A stretch of DNA of 64,000 bases from Pseudooceanicola aestuarii. GTDB taxonomy: Bacteria > Pseudomonadota > Alphaproteobacteria > Rhodobacterales > Rhodobacteraceae. The notes below the pieces were generated by a model, which had not been told where the DNA came from, searched no databases, and saw nothing but the letters and a program-made list of their open reading frames with translations. Every line of letters begins with the position of its first letter. The first letter of the stretch is position 1. A program made the translations under genes and the position numbers. Positions 39,123-48,086 of this stretch are shown one piece after another. The DNA is taken from assembly GCF_010614805.1 (NCBI RefSeq), contig NZ_JAAFZC010000001.1:1094001-1158000 (forward strand), written 5' to 3'.

Positions 39123-40040
39123 TCAGAGCCGCCCGATAAACGCCAGCGCCCGCAAGGCCATGTCTCCTGCGCCTCCTTGTCGATGAACGCCATGGCGTCC
39201 GATCGACAGGTGGGCCCGTCGGTTGATCCGTGCGTCGGAAAAAGATTCGGCGAGGCGCCGCGCCTCTGGGCTGACATCCTCGATCCGGGCCAAGGCAGCG
39301 AGGTTGGCGGAAATCCAGTCGGCATATGTACCGCTGATCGCCGCGCAGGCCCGCGCAATGCGGTGCCGGGCGCCATACCCAAATTGGGCGCCCCGATGCT
39401 GCCGGTATCCGACGGTGACTTCTGTCCCCAGCGTGATCCGGCCACCGACCGCAGCAACAAGAAGGTAAGCCCACCAATCGTGAAACGCGACCCCGGCCGC
39501 CAGTGCCACAGGGGCGGATCGGGCCAATGTCCGGGCTGCCGCCGGCGACAGGGCCAGAGCATGCCCGGGAAGTACGTTTTGAACCAACGCATTGCCAAAG
39601 GACGGTCCGCGTTGCACCCGACCTCCGCAGCCAAGATACCGATCCTGCGCGTCGATCAGCACGATGCGCGACGCATGAGCGACCACGTCGCCGGCCCCTG
39701 CGTCCATGCCCGCAAGGGCACTGCCCAACCGTCCCGGCCACCACAGGTCATCCTGATCGGCAAAGACCAATGGCATCCCCGGCGCTCTCTCGACTGCGCG
39801 CTGGGTGAGGTTCAGGAAATTTGCGGCAACTCCCTGCCCCGGTCCGGTCACGATGCAGACACGGCCGGGGTGCCGGGCCGCAAACCCCCTCAGAATCGCG
39901 CGGGTTCCATCGTCGGAACGGTCGTCCCCGACCAGCAATTGCCAGGATTGATGCTTCTGTTCGGCGATGGAATTCAGTTGCGCAGGAAGAAACCGCGCGC
40001 CGTTCCGTGTTGCCATGACGATCTGAACAACACGGGTCAC
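39123..40040 (-). CDS. GT2-family glycosyltransferase (rhamnosyltransferase-like)
   Basis: The protein has the GT-A N-terminus VQIVMATRNGARFLPAQL and LLVGDDRSDDGT, and the FADQDDLWWPGR segment with the metal-binding DxD, which resembles rhamnosyl- and fucosyltransferases of O-antigen clusters. The acceptor-side part (AAARTLA, GVAFHDWWAYLL) follows. GTG 40040 is taken as the start (305 residues); the frame stays open to 40100 but that would overlap divergent kpsE by 46 bp. Start assignment is uncertain. It shares only 14 bp with kpsE, so its promoter must lie inside kpsE or further away. Confidence 0.85.
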   Translation of the reverse strand: MTRVVQIVMATRNGARFLPAQLNSIAEQKHQSWQLLVGDDRSDDGTRAILRGFAARHPGRVCIVTGPGQGVAANFLNLTQRAVERAPGMPLVFADQDDLWWPGRLGSALAGMDAGAGDVVAHASRIVLIDAQDRYLGCGGRVQRGPSFGNALVQNVLPGHALALSPAAARTLARSAPVALAAGVAFHDWWAYLLVAAVGGRITLGTEVTVGYRQHRGAQFGYGARHRIARACAAISGTYADWISANLAALARIEDVSPEARRLAESFSDARINRRAHLSIGRHGVHRQGGAGDMALRALAFIGRL

Positions 40041-40054
40041 GAAAGGATCCACAG

Positions 40055-41233
40055 GTGAGCGGTGTTTCCAATGCAGGGCTGGGACGACCTGTCCCGCCAC
40101 CCGTCCGCCCCGCGCGGTTTCGGCGAAGACATCGCGCAGTCATGATGACTTTCATGGTCATGGTTGTGATGCCATTGGCGGTGACGGGCTGGTATTTGTG
40201 GACGCGTGCGGCAGACCGATTCGTCTCCCGCGTGGGGTTTTCGGTCCGGGCCGACGACCAGGGACCGGCGTTGGATTTCATGGGCGGGATGAGCGCCCTG
40301 GCCGGAAAAGCATCGTCGGATACGGATATTCTCTATCGCTTTATCCAGAGCGGCGTGCTGGTGCGCCGCATCGAAGCCGGGTTGGATTTGCGCAGGGCCT
40401 GGTCGCAACCTGGGGGCTGGCTGGCGGGTGATCCGGTCTTCGCGTTCAGACCCCCGGGCAGGATCGAAGATCTGACCCGGCACTGGCGCCGGCGCGTCCA
40501 AGTCAACACGGACAATGGTACGGGATTGATCGACCTCGAGGTCCAAGCCTATTCCGCCCGTGATGCCCAAGCGATCGCCGCACTGATCCTGCGCGAATGT
40601 TCCATCATGATCAACAGGTTGTCGGACGAGGCCCGCAGAGATGCCACGCGCCATGCCCAGGTCGAACTGGCGCGATCCGTCGATCTGCTGAAACGGGCCC
40701 GCAGCGCATTGACGCGGTTTCGCAACCGAACCCAGATCGTCGATCCGCAGGCCACGATCCACGGTCAGGCCAGCCTGTTGACGTCGCTTCAGGCTCAGCT
40801 GGCGCAATCGATGATCGATCTCGACTTGCTGCGCCAGACAGCCCGTGCGCAAGACCCGCGAATCCGACAGTCCGAACGCCGCGTCGACGTGATCGAAGCC
40901 CGGATTGCCGGGGAAAAGCAGAAGCTGGGAGAGGGTGACGGGAATGGTCGCGAAGATCCGGCCTTCGCGGACCTTCTGGGAGAGTACGAACGTTTGGCAG
41001 TGGATGTACAGGTGGCAGAGCGGGCTTATGAAACGGCATTTGCGGCCTTCGATGCTGCCCAAGCCAGGGCCATACGGCAAAGCCGGTACCTGGCAGCGCA
41101 TATCAACCCGACGTTGGCCGAATCCCCAACGCATCCCGACCGATGGTTGTGGATGGTACTTGTCGGGCTTTTTTCCACGCTGCTCTGGGCGGCTACATTG
41201 CTGACCGCCTATGCGCTCAAGGACAGGCGCTAG
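40055..41233 (+). CDS. kpsE: Capsule export inner-membrane/periplasmic protein, KpsE-like (polysaccharide co-polymerase family)
   Basis: The 392-residue protein has a membrane segment near residues 30-48 (MTFMVMVVMPLAVTGWYLW), a long periplasmic part with coiled-coil helices (ARSVDLLKRARSALTRFRNR, LAQSMIDLDLLRQTARAQD), and a C-terminal membrane segment (WLWMVLVGLFSTLLWAATLL). This is the layout of KpsE/Wzz co-polymerases that link the KpsMT exporter to the outer membrane. The start is GTG 40055 with AAAGGA six bases upstream. kpsT follows by 3 bp. No kpsD outer-membrane gene was seen in the window. Confidence 0.86.
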   Translation: MSGVSNAGLGRPVPPPVRPARFRRRHRAVMMTFMVMVVMPLAVTGWYLWTRAADRFVSRVGFSVRADDQGPALDFMGGMSALAGKASSDTDILYRFIQSGVLVRRIEAGLDLRRAWSQPGGWLAGDPVFAFRPPGRIEDLTRHWRRRVQVNTDNGTGLIDLEVQAYSARDAQAIAALILRECSIMINRLSDEARRDATRHAQVELARSVDLLKRARSALTRFRNRTQIVDPQATIHGQASLLTSLQAQLAQSMIDLDLLRQTARAQDPRIRQSERRVDVIEARIAGEKQKLGEGDGNGREDPAFADLLGEYERLAVDVQVAERAYETAFAAFDAAQARAIRQSRYLAAHINPTLAESPTHPDRWLWMVLVGLFSTLLWAATLLTAYALKDRR

Positions 41234-41236
41234 CGC

Positions 41237-41923
41237 ATGATCGTGCTGCGCGGCCTGACAAAGATCCACGTCCTGGATGGGCGGCGCCTGGTCGTGGCTG
41301 ATTCGATCGATACCTGCTTTCCGACAGGGGTCAGTGTCGGGCTGTTGGGGAGAAACGGCGCCGGAAAGTCGACCCTTCTGCGGCTGATTGCGGGTACCTG
41401 TGCCCCCACCTCTGGCGAAGTGCTGACCAGTGGCCGTGTATCGTTCCCCCTCGGGTTGGCCAGTGCGTTGCACCCGGATCTGACCGGGGTGCAGAATGTC
41501 CGGTTCGTGGCACGAATCTACGGGGCCGATAGCGGGGGAATGATCCGGTTCGTCCGCGATTTTGCCGAGTTGGGACCGAAGTTTCACCTCCCCGTACGTG
41601 CCTATTCCTCCGGAATGAAGGCGCGGCTCAGCTTCGGTATGACCATGGCGTTGCAATTCGATACCTATCTAGTGGATGAGATTACCGCTGTCGGGGATGC
41701 TGCCTTCCGGCGGAAAAGCGAGGCTTTCTTTCAGGCGCGGCTGAAGCGTGCGGGGGCGATCGTCGTCAGTCATTCGATGGAATTCCTGCGGCAAAGTTGC
41801 ACCGCTGGCGCGGTTCTGGAGGGGGGGCGGCTGACCTGGTTCGATAGCATCGAAGGGGCAATCGCCTGCCATCAGACCAATATGTCTTCTCCCGTCCGCC
41901 TCTCTGACAGCCAGGTGTCGTAA
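41237..41923 (+). CDS. kpsT: Capsule polysaccharide ABC exporter, ATP-binding subunit (KpsT-like)
   Basis: The 228-residue ATPase has Walker A GLLGRNGAGKST, the degenerate signature YSSGMKARLSFGM (not LSGGQ), Walker B FDTYLVDEITAVGD and the switch VSHSMEFLRQ. These are standard for KpsT/Wzt subfamily proteins. Its permease KpsM lies at 28346-29197, 11 kb away on the opposite strand. The 3' end overlaps the 3' end of the convergent large glycosyltransferase by 52 bp. A run of seven G (41821-41827) lies in the LEGGRLT codons. Confidence 0.9.
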   Translation: MIVLRGLTKIHVLDGRRLVVADSIDTCFPTGVSVGLLGRNGAGKSTLLRLIAGTCAPTSGEVLTSGRVSFPLGLASALHPDLTGVQNVRFVARIYGADSGGMIRFVRDFAELGPKFHLPVRAYSSGMKARLSFGMTMALQFDTYLVDEITAVGDAAFRRKSEAFFQARLKRAGAIVVSHSMEFLRQSCTAGAVLEGGRLTWFDSIEGAIACHQTNMSSPVRLSDSQVS

Positions 41924-44900
41924 AGCTTTGTCAGTTCGGTGACTTGATGATGTACGGGACGAAGGACGGGGGGGGGTGCCGGCGGTTTGGCAAAATGGGC
42001 AGGATTTCTGTCGAATTCCGATAACACAGCCGCCAAGGGCAGATAATTCGCCACCGAAATGCGAAACCCCGATTTTGCTTCGATGATATCGCCGCCGATC
42101 GCACCCCGGTCGGAGGCCACGACCCAAAGTCCGGCGGCTGATGCTTCTCGGGTGATCAGACCATGACTTTCTTCCCAGACAGAAGGAGCCAGGAGCACAT
42201 CGGTTCGTGCAAACAGGGCCGGCATGGCGTCTTGCGGTTGGCGTCCGATCCGTGTGACCGGCGTCGTACCCCAGGTTTCGGTGCGACAATTGTCTGGTGC
42301 CATGGCGTTATCCACGAGGGTGAGCGACAGGTGCCGATAGTCGCATGAGGTCAAGGCAGCCCGCAGGAGATGTGCGCCCTTGTGACGGGTATCCCCGCCG
42401 AAATGTCCCAACCGCAAACGACCATCTGACGACGGGAGGCGTGGCAGCGGATGAAACGAAGAGATGCCGTTCGCCAGCGTGATCACATTGGGGACGCCGC
42501 AGCTTTGGTAAAGTGCTGCGAAAGGGGCCGATACGGCCAGTACCGCCTGGGCGCCCGTTAATGCGGCCTGCAAGGATTGCGCGCGCGGAGGAAGATTTAT
42601 CGGATCGGAAAAATCGTACAACTCCTGCTGGCCGCGCGGATTTTGCAAAAATTGGTTGGGCGAAATCCACCACCCATCATGTGCCGTGATGGCATAGGGC
42701 AGGCCGGCGTGGCGGGTTTCATCAACGATGGTGGCGGTCAGGCGTTGGATACAGTGAAAATGCACCAAATCTGGCGCGGCATGTCGTAGAAGTTCGGTGA
42801 AAGGTGTGGTCATTCGTGGGTTGTGGCCGCGCATTTCGTCATCGCTGCCGACCGCGATCGCCCAGCGGCGCAACCCGTTCCACTCGCCGATTTGCAGCTC
42901 TGGGACGGTGGGGCCGGGCGCGGTGCACAGGATCTCCACCTCGTATTTTTCAGCAGAGGAATCGCGGAGCAGGCGCAGATGATCTTCAAACACACGCGTG
43001 GCGCCACCGATCCGCTGCGGCGGAGCAAAGACATTCACCAGCAAGATTTTGGGCTTCGTCTTCGGGGCCTGAATTGCAGGGTGGGCAATCTTGGTAGTTC
43101 GGTGTTCGGCTGCGCGGCCCCTGGCTGGCAGGCCGGTGGTTACCCCTGCCAGCCCCTGAACGAGCCGCCGTCCCATCTGGTCGGGCTGACGTGAGGCGAG
43201 AACGGCGGTTCTGGCGGCTTGGCCAACTCGGTCTCGAAGGTCGGGCTGCCGGATCAGGCGGGAGAGCGTTTGGGCAAACTCCTTGCTGGTTGTGCATAGA
43301 AAACCGGTTTCCCCGTCGATCACCACATCTCGCATGGTGTCGGTTGCACTGACCACTGCGGGAATCCCGAAAAGCGCAGGCTCAAGCCATTTTATTTCGC
43401 TTTTGCAATGCGTAAACTCTGTGGGAGCAAGCACCGATAGTGCGATATCCGCCTCCGCCAGCAGGGCACAATAGGCACTGAAGTCAAAGTTCGGCGGCAG
43501 AAGCGTGACCGCAGGGTCGGATGTATCAAGGTGGCGGAACGTGCCAAACTCTCCGATGAGGCGCAGCTCCACCCGGTTTCGAAAACGGCGGAGAATTCGG
43601 GCCAGGGCCGGCTCCAGGATGTCGTGAAAAGCCGATTTATGTGCCTTGGTTCCGGAGGCATAGAGCATTACGACGCGATCTTTGGGTCGTGGCTGGTTTG
43701 ACGGGAGGTTCATCGCGGATAAATGCTTCTTTCCCAATGCGTTGGGATGGTGCAGGACTTGGCCGGTGCGGACCCGTTCTCGGAGAAACGGAACCAGCGC
43801 GGCGGTCGAGGCGATGCCAATATCGCACAGGCGCATGGCATGATCGAACAGCACTGCGCCACAGGCCATCGTCCCGTGTTCTGCGGCGCTGATCTGGCCG
43901 GCGTAATCGTCGAGCGGCGGCGGAAAATGCGCGGTGTCGAACACCAGGTCATCGATATCATAAACCGTCATCAACCCGGATCGACGTGCGGTCAGAATGG
44001 CGGCAACCACCGGTGGAACGGCCGGCAGACGGTGAAAAATCGCTGTGTCATGGGTTCCGATGGCAGTCTTGAACGCGGCCAGGTCGTCCGAGGTATCGTA
44101 GAGGGTCGCGTTCAGGCCGGCGGCGGTCAGCTGGTCGATTTTCTGTTCGGCACGATAGAGGTGGCATTGCGGCAGGTCGGTCCCGGCAATCACTGCGACC
44201 GATCTTGTCGGACGAAAAGGCGGCGATGGCCAGGGATGCGGCGGCGCGAAAGCGGTCAGGCAGCGCCGCAGCAGTTTCTGGGTGGCAAGCAACCCTTCTG
44301 TCGCTACATGCTCGGGATGATTCTGCCAAACCTTGTTGACGAGCTGCGTCGCCAGTGCGTCGCGTGCTTGTTTCAGGGCGACATCACCTTCGCCGTCCTC
44401 GGGCAGGGAGGCCAGGTGATCTGCCGCCTCTGCCGGGTTGCCGAGATCCAGTGCGATCCGGCCAGAGGCGATACGATTCCAGCCTCCGCGAGTGTCCGGT
44501 GGCAGTTTCTGACGTTGGTGGCGCGATTCGATCAACCGGCCCTGTCGCTGCAACAGGTCCGCCAAGTGCACGCGGGCACGGGAAAAATCTGGCATGGCCT
44601 CCAACGCCAGGCGGTAAAGGGAGAGGGCGCTGTCACTGTCCTTTCCAAAAGCGAGACGATCCGCGACATCGGTCAGAAATTGCGGCATACCGGTCGCTTG
44701 GCCGTCGCAAGCCGCCAGGCCGGGCAGGGGGTGGGCAACCAGGTGGCCGATGCGTCCCGCCATCGTCAACGGGCGGAGCGTCGGGTCGGCCAGGGCGGCG
44801 CGCTTAAGCTGGGTGGTGATGCCCGGCGGAAGCGACAGCCCGTAGGTCATCCGTGCCCAGGCCGCGAGGTTGGGCGCGGCGCCGACGGTCAGGCCGGATT

Positions 44901-45897
44901 TCAACCACCACCGATACCGAACCGGAAGCGGCGCCGTCCCCGCAACGGGCGGGTTGTGGTCCTGAATGGCAGGATCGGCCAAGAAGTCATCCTCTGGTTG
45001 CAGGCCGGGCCCCAGGGGCAGCCCGGCGCGGATGCCGTGGCTGCAGAAGTGGCGGATCAGGGGCAATCGGTCCGTTCGACTGGGGGGAATGCCGTCGCGG
45101 GTTGCGGCGGCATGGTAGAAATCGGGGTCGAACCGCTCTGCGCAAGCCTGACCGGCCAGGCCGAAACCATGCCAGAACTCAACTTCTGTCAGCGGGAGGC
45201 AAAAGCCGTGGGCAGAGGTCGCGAGGGCCGTGCCGCGCAGCTCCGACAGGAGTGCGATAGCGGTGGTCTTACCTTCCGTCGACACGCCATAACGGGCGAG
45301 AACAAAATCGTTTTCCCATCGTTCGGGGCGCCCGTGAATCCCCTCCTCCAGGCCGAATTCCAGGAAATGGAACGCGGCTTCCTCCACGGACTCGACCTCG
45401 GCGGCGAGGTTGGGCCGCGCGGCAAGGTAGGTCAGAACGGAAAACCCCAGCTGCAACCAGATGGCACGGGGGTGAGAGCGCAACAGGTCCATTATCGTCT
45501 GCCCGGTGCCGCCGGTCAGCACGCGGAGCCAGGCGCGCCAATATTGGCGCATGTCCGGGTCGGTCAGCAGGCGGCTGTCCGGGTGGTCGATCCCCTGCCC
45601 ATCACGAAGCAGGCGACGCATCTCGCTCGCTCCATGGTTGCGGAAGTGGCGGATCGCGACCTTTTCCTGATCAGGGCCGGGCGGACAAATCGCAGCGACA
45701 TCGGGATTGATGTCGAGATAGGAGGCCACGTCGAAACCGGGGGGGGGCGCCACGCCTTCGCTACTGCGGGCTGCAAAATCGCGCACAATCGAGGCGATGC
45801 GGTTTCGACCCGGCTCCGCAGGAGGGTCAGCGAACGTAGACATCGAACAATCCGAAATCGAAAAAAACCATTTCTTAACCTGATCCCCATTATTCAT
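41872..45897 (-). CDS. Large multidomain glycosyltransferase with two GT-B domains
   Basis: The 1341 residues start with FDVASYLDINPDVA...HFRNHGASE (about 54-94) and a related FDPDFYHAAAT...HFCSHG unit, modules often seen in large glycan-synthesis proteins. A TPR-like stretch sits near 400-470 (ALSLYRLALEAMPDFSRARV). GT-B domain 1 covers about 555-900 (VYDIDDLVFD, RVVMLYASGTKAHKSAF, EIKWLEPALFGIPAVVS). GT-B domain 2 covers about 950-1310 (ILLVNVFAPPQRIGGATRVF, RLGHFGGDTRHKGAHL, SVWEESHGLITREASAAGL). No membrane segment is seen. Two 9-base C tracts on the coding strand (45739-45747 near codon 52 and 41968-41976 near codon 1308) are slippage candidates. ATG 45897 has no clear ribosome site; ATG 45843 is possible. 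Codons are less GC-rich than in flanking housekeeping genes. Confidence 0.85.
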   Translation of the reverse strand: MNNGDQVKKWFFSISDCSMSTFADPPAEPGRNRIASIVRDFAARSSEGVAPPPGFDVASYLDINPDVAAICPPGPDQEKVAIRHFRNHGASEMRRLLRDGQGIDHPDSRLLTDPDMRQYWRAWLRVLTGGTGQTIMDLLRSHPRAIWLQLGFSVLTYLAARPNLAAEVESVEEAAFHFLEFGLEEGIHGRPERWENDFVLARYGVSTEGKTTAIALLSELRGTALATSAHGFCLPLTEVEFWHGFGLAGQACAERFDPDFYHAAATRDGIPPSRTDRLPLIRHFCSHGIRAGLPLGPGLQPEDDFLADPAIQDHNPPVAGTAPLPVRYRWWLKSGLTVGAAPNLAAWARMTYGLSLPPGITTQLKRAALADPTLRPLTMAGRIGHLVAHPLPGLAACDGQATGMPQFLTDVADRLAFGKDSDSALSLYRLALEAMPDFSRARVHLADLLQRQGRLIESRHQRQKLPPDTRGGWNRIASGRIALDLGNPAEAADHLASLPEDGEGDVALKQARDALATQLVNKVWQNHPEHVATEGLLATQKLLRRCLTAFAPPHPWPSPPFRPTRSVAVIAGTDLPQCHLYRAEQKIDQLTAAGLNATLYDTSDDLAAFKTAIGTHDTAIFHRLPAVPPVVAAILTARRSGLMTVYDIDDLVFDTAHFPPPLDDYAGQISAAEHGTMACGAVLFDHAMRLCDIGIASTAALVPFLRERVRTGQVLHHPNALGKKHLSAMNLPSNQPRPKDRVVMLYASGTKAHKSAFHDILEPALARILRRFRNRVELRLIGEFGTFRHLDTSDPAVTLLPPNFDFSAYCALLAEADIALSVLAPTEFTHCKSEIKWLEPALFGIPAVVSATDTMRDVVIDGETGFLCTTSKEFAQTLSRLIRQPDLRDRVGQAARTAVLASRQPDQMGRRLVQGLAGVTTGLPARGRAAEHRTTKIAHPAIQAPKTKPKILLVNVFAPPQRIGGATRVFEDHLRLLRDSSAEKYEVEILCTAPGPTVPELQIGEWNGLRRWAIAVGSDDEMRGHNPRMTTPFTELLRHAAPDLVHFHCIQRLTATIVDETRHAGLPYAITAHDGWWISPNQFLQNPRGQQELYDFSDPINLPPRAQSLQAALTGAQAVLAVSAPFAALYQSCGVPNVITLANGISSFHPLPRLPSSDGRLRLGHFGGDTRHKGAHLLRAALTSCDYRHLSLTLVDNAMAPDNCRTETWGTTPVTRIGRQPQDAMPALFARTDVLLAPSVWEESHGLITREASAAGLWVVASDRGAIGGDIIEAKSGFRISVANYLPLAAVLSEFDRNPAHFAKPPAPPPVLRPVHHQVTELTKLYDTWLSERRTGEDILV

Positions 45898-45967
45898 CTG
45901 ACAGGCACCGGGCCGGATGGGTCGGAACGGCGCCTTCCTCTATCGCTAGGCAAAAAGGTTTAACAAA

Positions 45968-46729
45968 ATGCTGCCGTCGTTTCTGATCTGTGGGCTGGAG
46001 CACAGTGGCACGACCCTGGTGTCGGACCTGTTCCGCCAGGTTGACGGCGTGGATTCGGGATTCGAATGCGGCGTTCTGCTATGTGAATGTCCGGAAAAAT
46101 TTGCGGACTTTCAGCCGTTTGCAAGTCATATGGTCAAAGGTTGGGGCGTGACGCAGGCGGAGTTCGAAGATTGCTGCAAGGCGCCTGATTTCGGGGAATT
46201 CTATGACCGGCTATCGTCGAGTTCTCGGGTGCTAAAACCGGATGTGCGACGGATTTTCGATAAAACGCCACGATATCTGTCCGCGTTGGAGGCGGTGACG
46301 AATCGCGCAGGCGGGCGACCGATTATCGTCACGTTCAAAGACCCCCGCGCGATTGTTGCGTCGGATTTCAAACGGGCCTCGGCTCAGGATTTCAACGCGT
46401 GGTACGGCGTCTACAGGCCTTCGAAAATTGCATATCTCAGAACGTGTTATGCCGAACATGTCAAAGCCGTCGGGTGGCCCAATGTTCACTGTCTGTCGCT
46501 TGAAGGGTTGGCCATGAACGCCAGGCAGGTGATGGAGCGGATGTTTCGCCATGTCGGGCTGGAATTCCGCTTGAAACACACGGTGTTACACAACCTGCGC
46601 TACAAGAACACGCGGGGAATGAGCGTCCAGCCGGAGGTGGTTTTTGACTATCTCAAGGTGCTTTCGCCTGTGCAGCAGGATCAGGTCAGCCGGGATTTCG
46701 GCGAGTTTTCGCAATGGTTCTATCATTGA
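45968..46729 (+). CDS. Sulfotransferase-family protein
   Basis: The 253-residue protein has the PAPS loop LICGLEHSGTTLVSDLF at residues 6-22 and a 3'-phosphate motif VTFKDPRAIVASDFKRA near residue 120. A PEVVFDYLKVLSPVQQDQVS C-terminal region completes it. The acceptor is unknown; a polysaccharide is likely from context. AAGG lies upstream of ATG 45968 in a 70-bp divergent gap shared with the large glycosyltransferase. Third-position base use is more AT-rich than its right-hand neighbours, as in the capsule region generally, which may mean transfer. It ends the accessory block. Confidence 0.83.
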   Translation: MLPSFLICGLEHSGTTLVSDLFRQVDGVDSGFECGVLLCECPEKFADFQPFASHMVKGWGVTQAEFEDCCKAPDFGEFYDRLSSSSRVLKPDVRRIFDKTPRYLSALEAVTNRAGGRPIIVTFKDPRAIVASDFKRASAQDFNAWYGVYRPSKIAYLRTCYAEHVKAVGWPNVHCLSLEGLAMNARQVMERMFRHVGLEFRLKHTVLHNLRYKNTRGMSVQPEVVFDYLKVLSPVQQDQVSRDFGEFSQWFYH

Positions 46730-46774
46730 GAGGCCGTCATCCGATGACTTCCCCAGCTGCGCGGGCTGGGATAG

Positions 46775-48007
46775 ATGCGGCACATGGATACTTACCAGAT
46801 CGAAAGCTTGGGCCATCATGGCGATGGAATCGCCCGTGGGCCCGTATTCGCCCCGATGACCCTTCCGGGGGAGGTCGTCAGCGGCACATTGCAAGGCGAC
46901 CGACTGGCGGAGCTGCGCATTCTCGAACCTTCGCCTCTGCGGGTTGCGGCGCCGTGCCGCCATTTTCGATCGTGCGGTGGTTGCGCCGTGCAGCATGCCG
47001 GAGACGATTTCGTCGCGGATTGGAAGCGCGGTATCGTCGAAGAAGCGTTGCGTCGTCAGGGCCTTGGCTTTGGGATCGGTTCGGTTCTGACTTCTCCGCC
47101 GCGCTCGCGGCGGCGGGCGGTCCTGTCGGCGCGACGGACCAAGCAGGGGGCGCTGGCGGGGTTCCACGGTCGGGCTTCGGGCAGCATTGTCGAGATTTCG
47201 CATTGTCAGCTGCTATTGCCCGGGCTGATGGCCGGCCTTCCGGCGGCGCGGGCTGTGGCCCGGTCAGGGGCCGCACGCAAGGGCGAGATTTCTGTGAAGG
47301 TGAGCCTGTCGGATGGCGGTCTGGATGTAGAGGTCACGGGCGGCAAACCATTGGACGAGGCACTGCGCCTGAGCTTGACCGAGGTGGCGCAGGCGCAGGA
47401 TCTGGCCCGCCTGTCGTGGGAAGGCGAGGTCGTCGTGACCCGTCGCCCGCCGTCGCATCAGATGGGACCGGCCCGCGTCGTGCCGCCCCCCGGCGCTTTC
47501 CTTCAGGCCACGCGGGAGGGGGAGGCCGCCTTGCGCGATGCGGTCCTGAGCGTGACACGGGGCGCCAAACGGGTCGCGGATCTCTTCGCCGGCTGTGGCA
47601 CCTTTGCGTTGCCGTTGTCCGCCGGTACGGAAGTCCATGCCGTCGAAGGCAACGCCGCGATGATCGAGGCGCTCGCCCTGGCCTGGCGCAAGGCGGGCGG
47701 GTTGCATCGGTTGACCACCGCACGGCGAGACCTGTTCCGCGACCCGCTGACGGCGGAAGAACTGGCCGGTTTCGATGCCGTCGTGATCGACCCGCCGCGC
47801 GCCGGCGCCGCGGCACAGGTTGCGCAGATCGCGGCGGCGCAGGTGCCGGTGGTGGCCCATGTCTCCTGCAATCCGGTGACGTTCGCGCGGGATGCGCGGG
47901 CGCTGGTGGAGGCCGGATACGTGATGGGCCCTGTCACCGTGGTCGACCAGTTCCGCTGGTCTCCGCATGTGGAGGTGGTCGCGGGTTTCACGCTCACTTC
48001 CGCGTGA
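46775..48007 (+). CDS. Class I SAM-dependent 23S rRNA/tRNA m5U-methyltransferase-like protein (RlmD/TrmA family)
   Basis: The 410 residues begin with a TRAM-like region (DTYQIESLGHHGDGIARGPV) and have CRHFRSCGGC with a later ISHC, the four-cysteine iron-sulfur site of the RlmD type. The SAM fold shows VADLFAGCGTFALPL; the catalytic region has VIDPPRAG and HVSCNP, with the nucleophilic cysteine. This family puts a methyl on U of 23S rRNA or tRNA; which one is not decidable here. Either ATG 46775 or ATG 46784 could be the start. It follows the capsule block after 45 bp. Confidence 0.9.
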   Translation: MRHMDTYQIESLGHHGDGIARGPVFAPMTLPGEVVSGTLQGDRLAELRILEPSPLRVAAPCRHFRSCGGCAVQHAGDDFVADWKRGIVEEALRRQGLGFGIGSVLTSPPRSRRRAVLSARRTKQGALAGFHGRASGSIVEISHCQLLLPGLMAGLPAARAVARSGAARKGEISVKVSLSDGGLDVEVTGGKPLDEALRLSLTEVAQAQDLARLSWEGEVVVTRRPPSHQMGPARVVPPPGAFLQATREGEAALRDAVLSVTRGAKRVADLFAGCGTFALPLSAGTEVHAVEGNAAMIEALALAWRKAGGLHRLTTARRDLFRDPLTAEELAGFDAVVIDPPRAGAAAQVAQIAAAQVPVVAHVSCNPVTFARDARALVEAGYVMGPVTVVDQFRWSPHVEVVAGFTLTSA

Positions 48008-48086
48008 GCGGGCGAATGCCCCTTCTCAGAGGCGGGGGGAACCCTGTATCGGTGAGGAAAATCGCATAAAAACGAGGCAGTTTCCC

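Noticed and set aside
42305..42315. DnaA-box-like TTATCCACG, and TTATCCACC near 62054
   Set aside because: Isolated single copies inside coding sequence, no AT-rich unwinding region or clusters, so not an origin.
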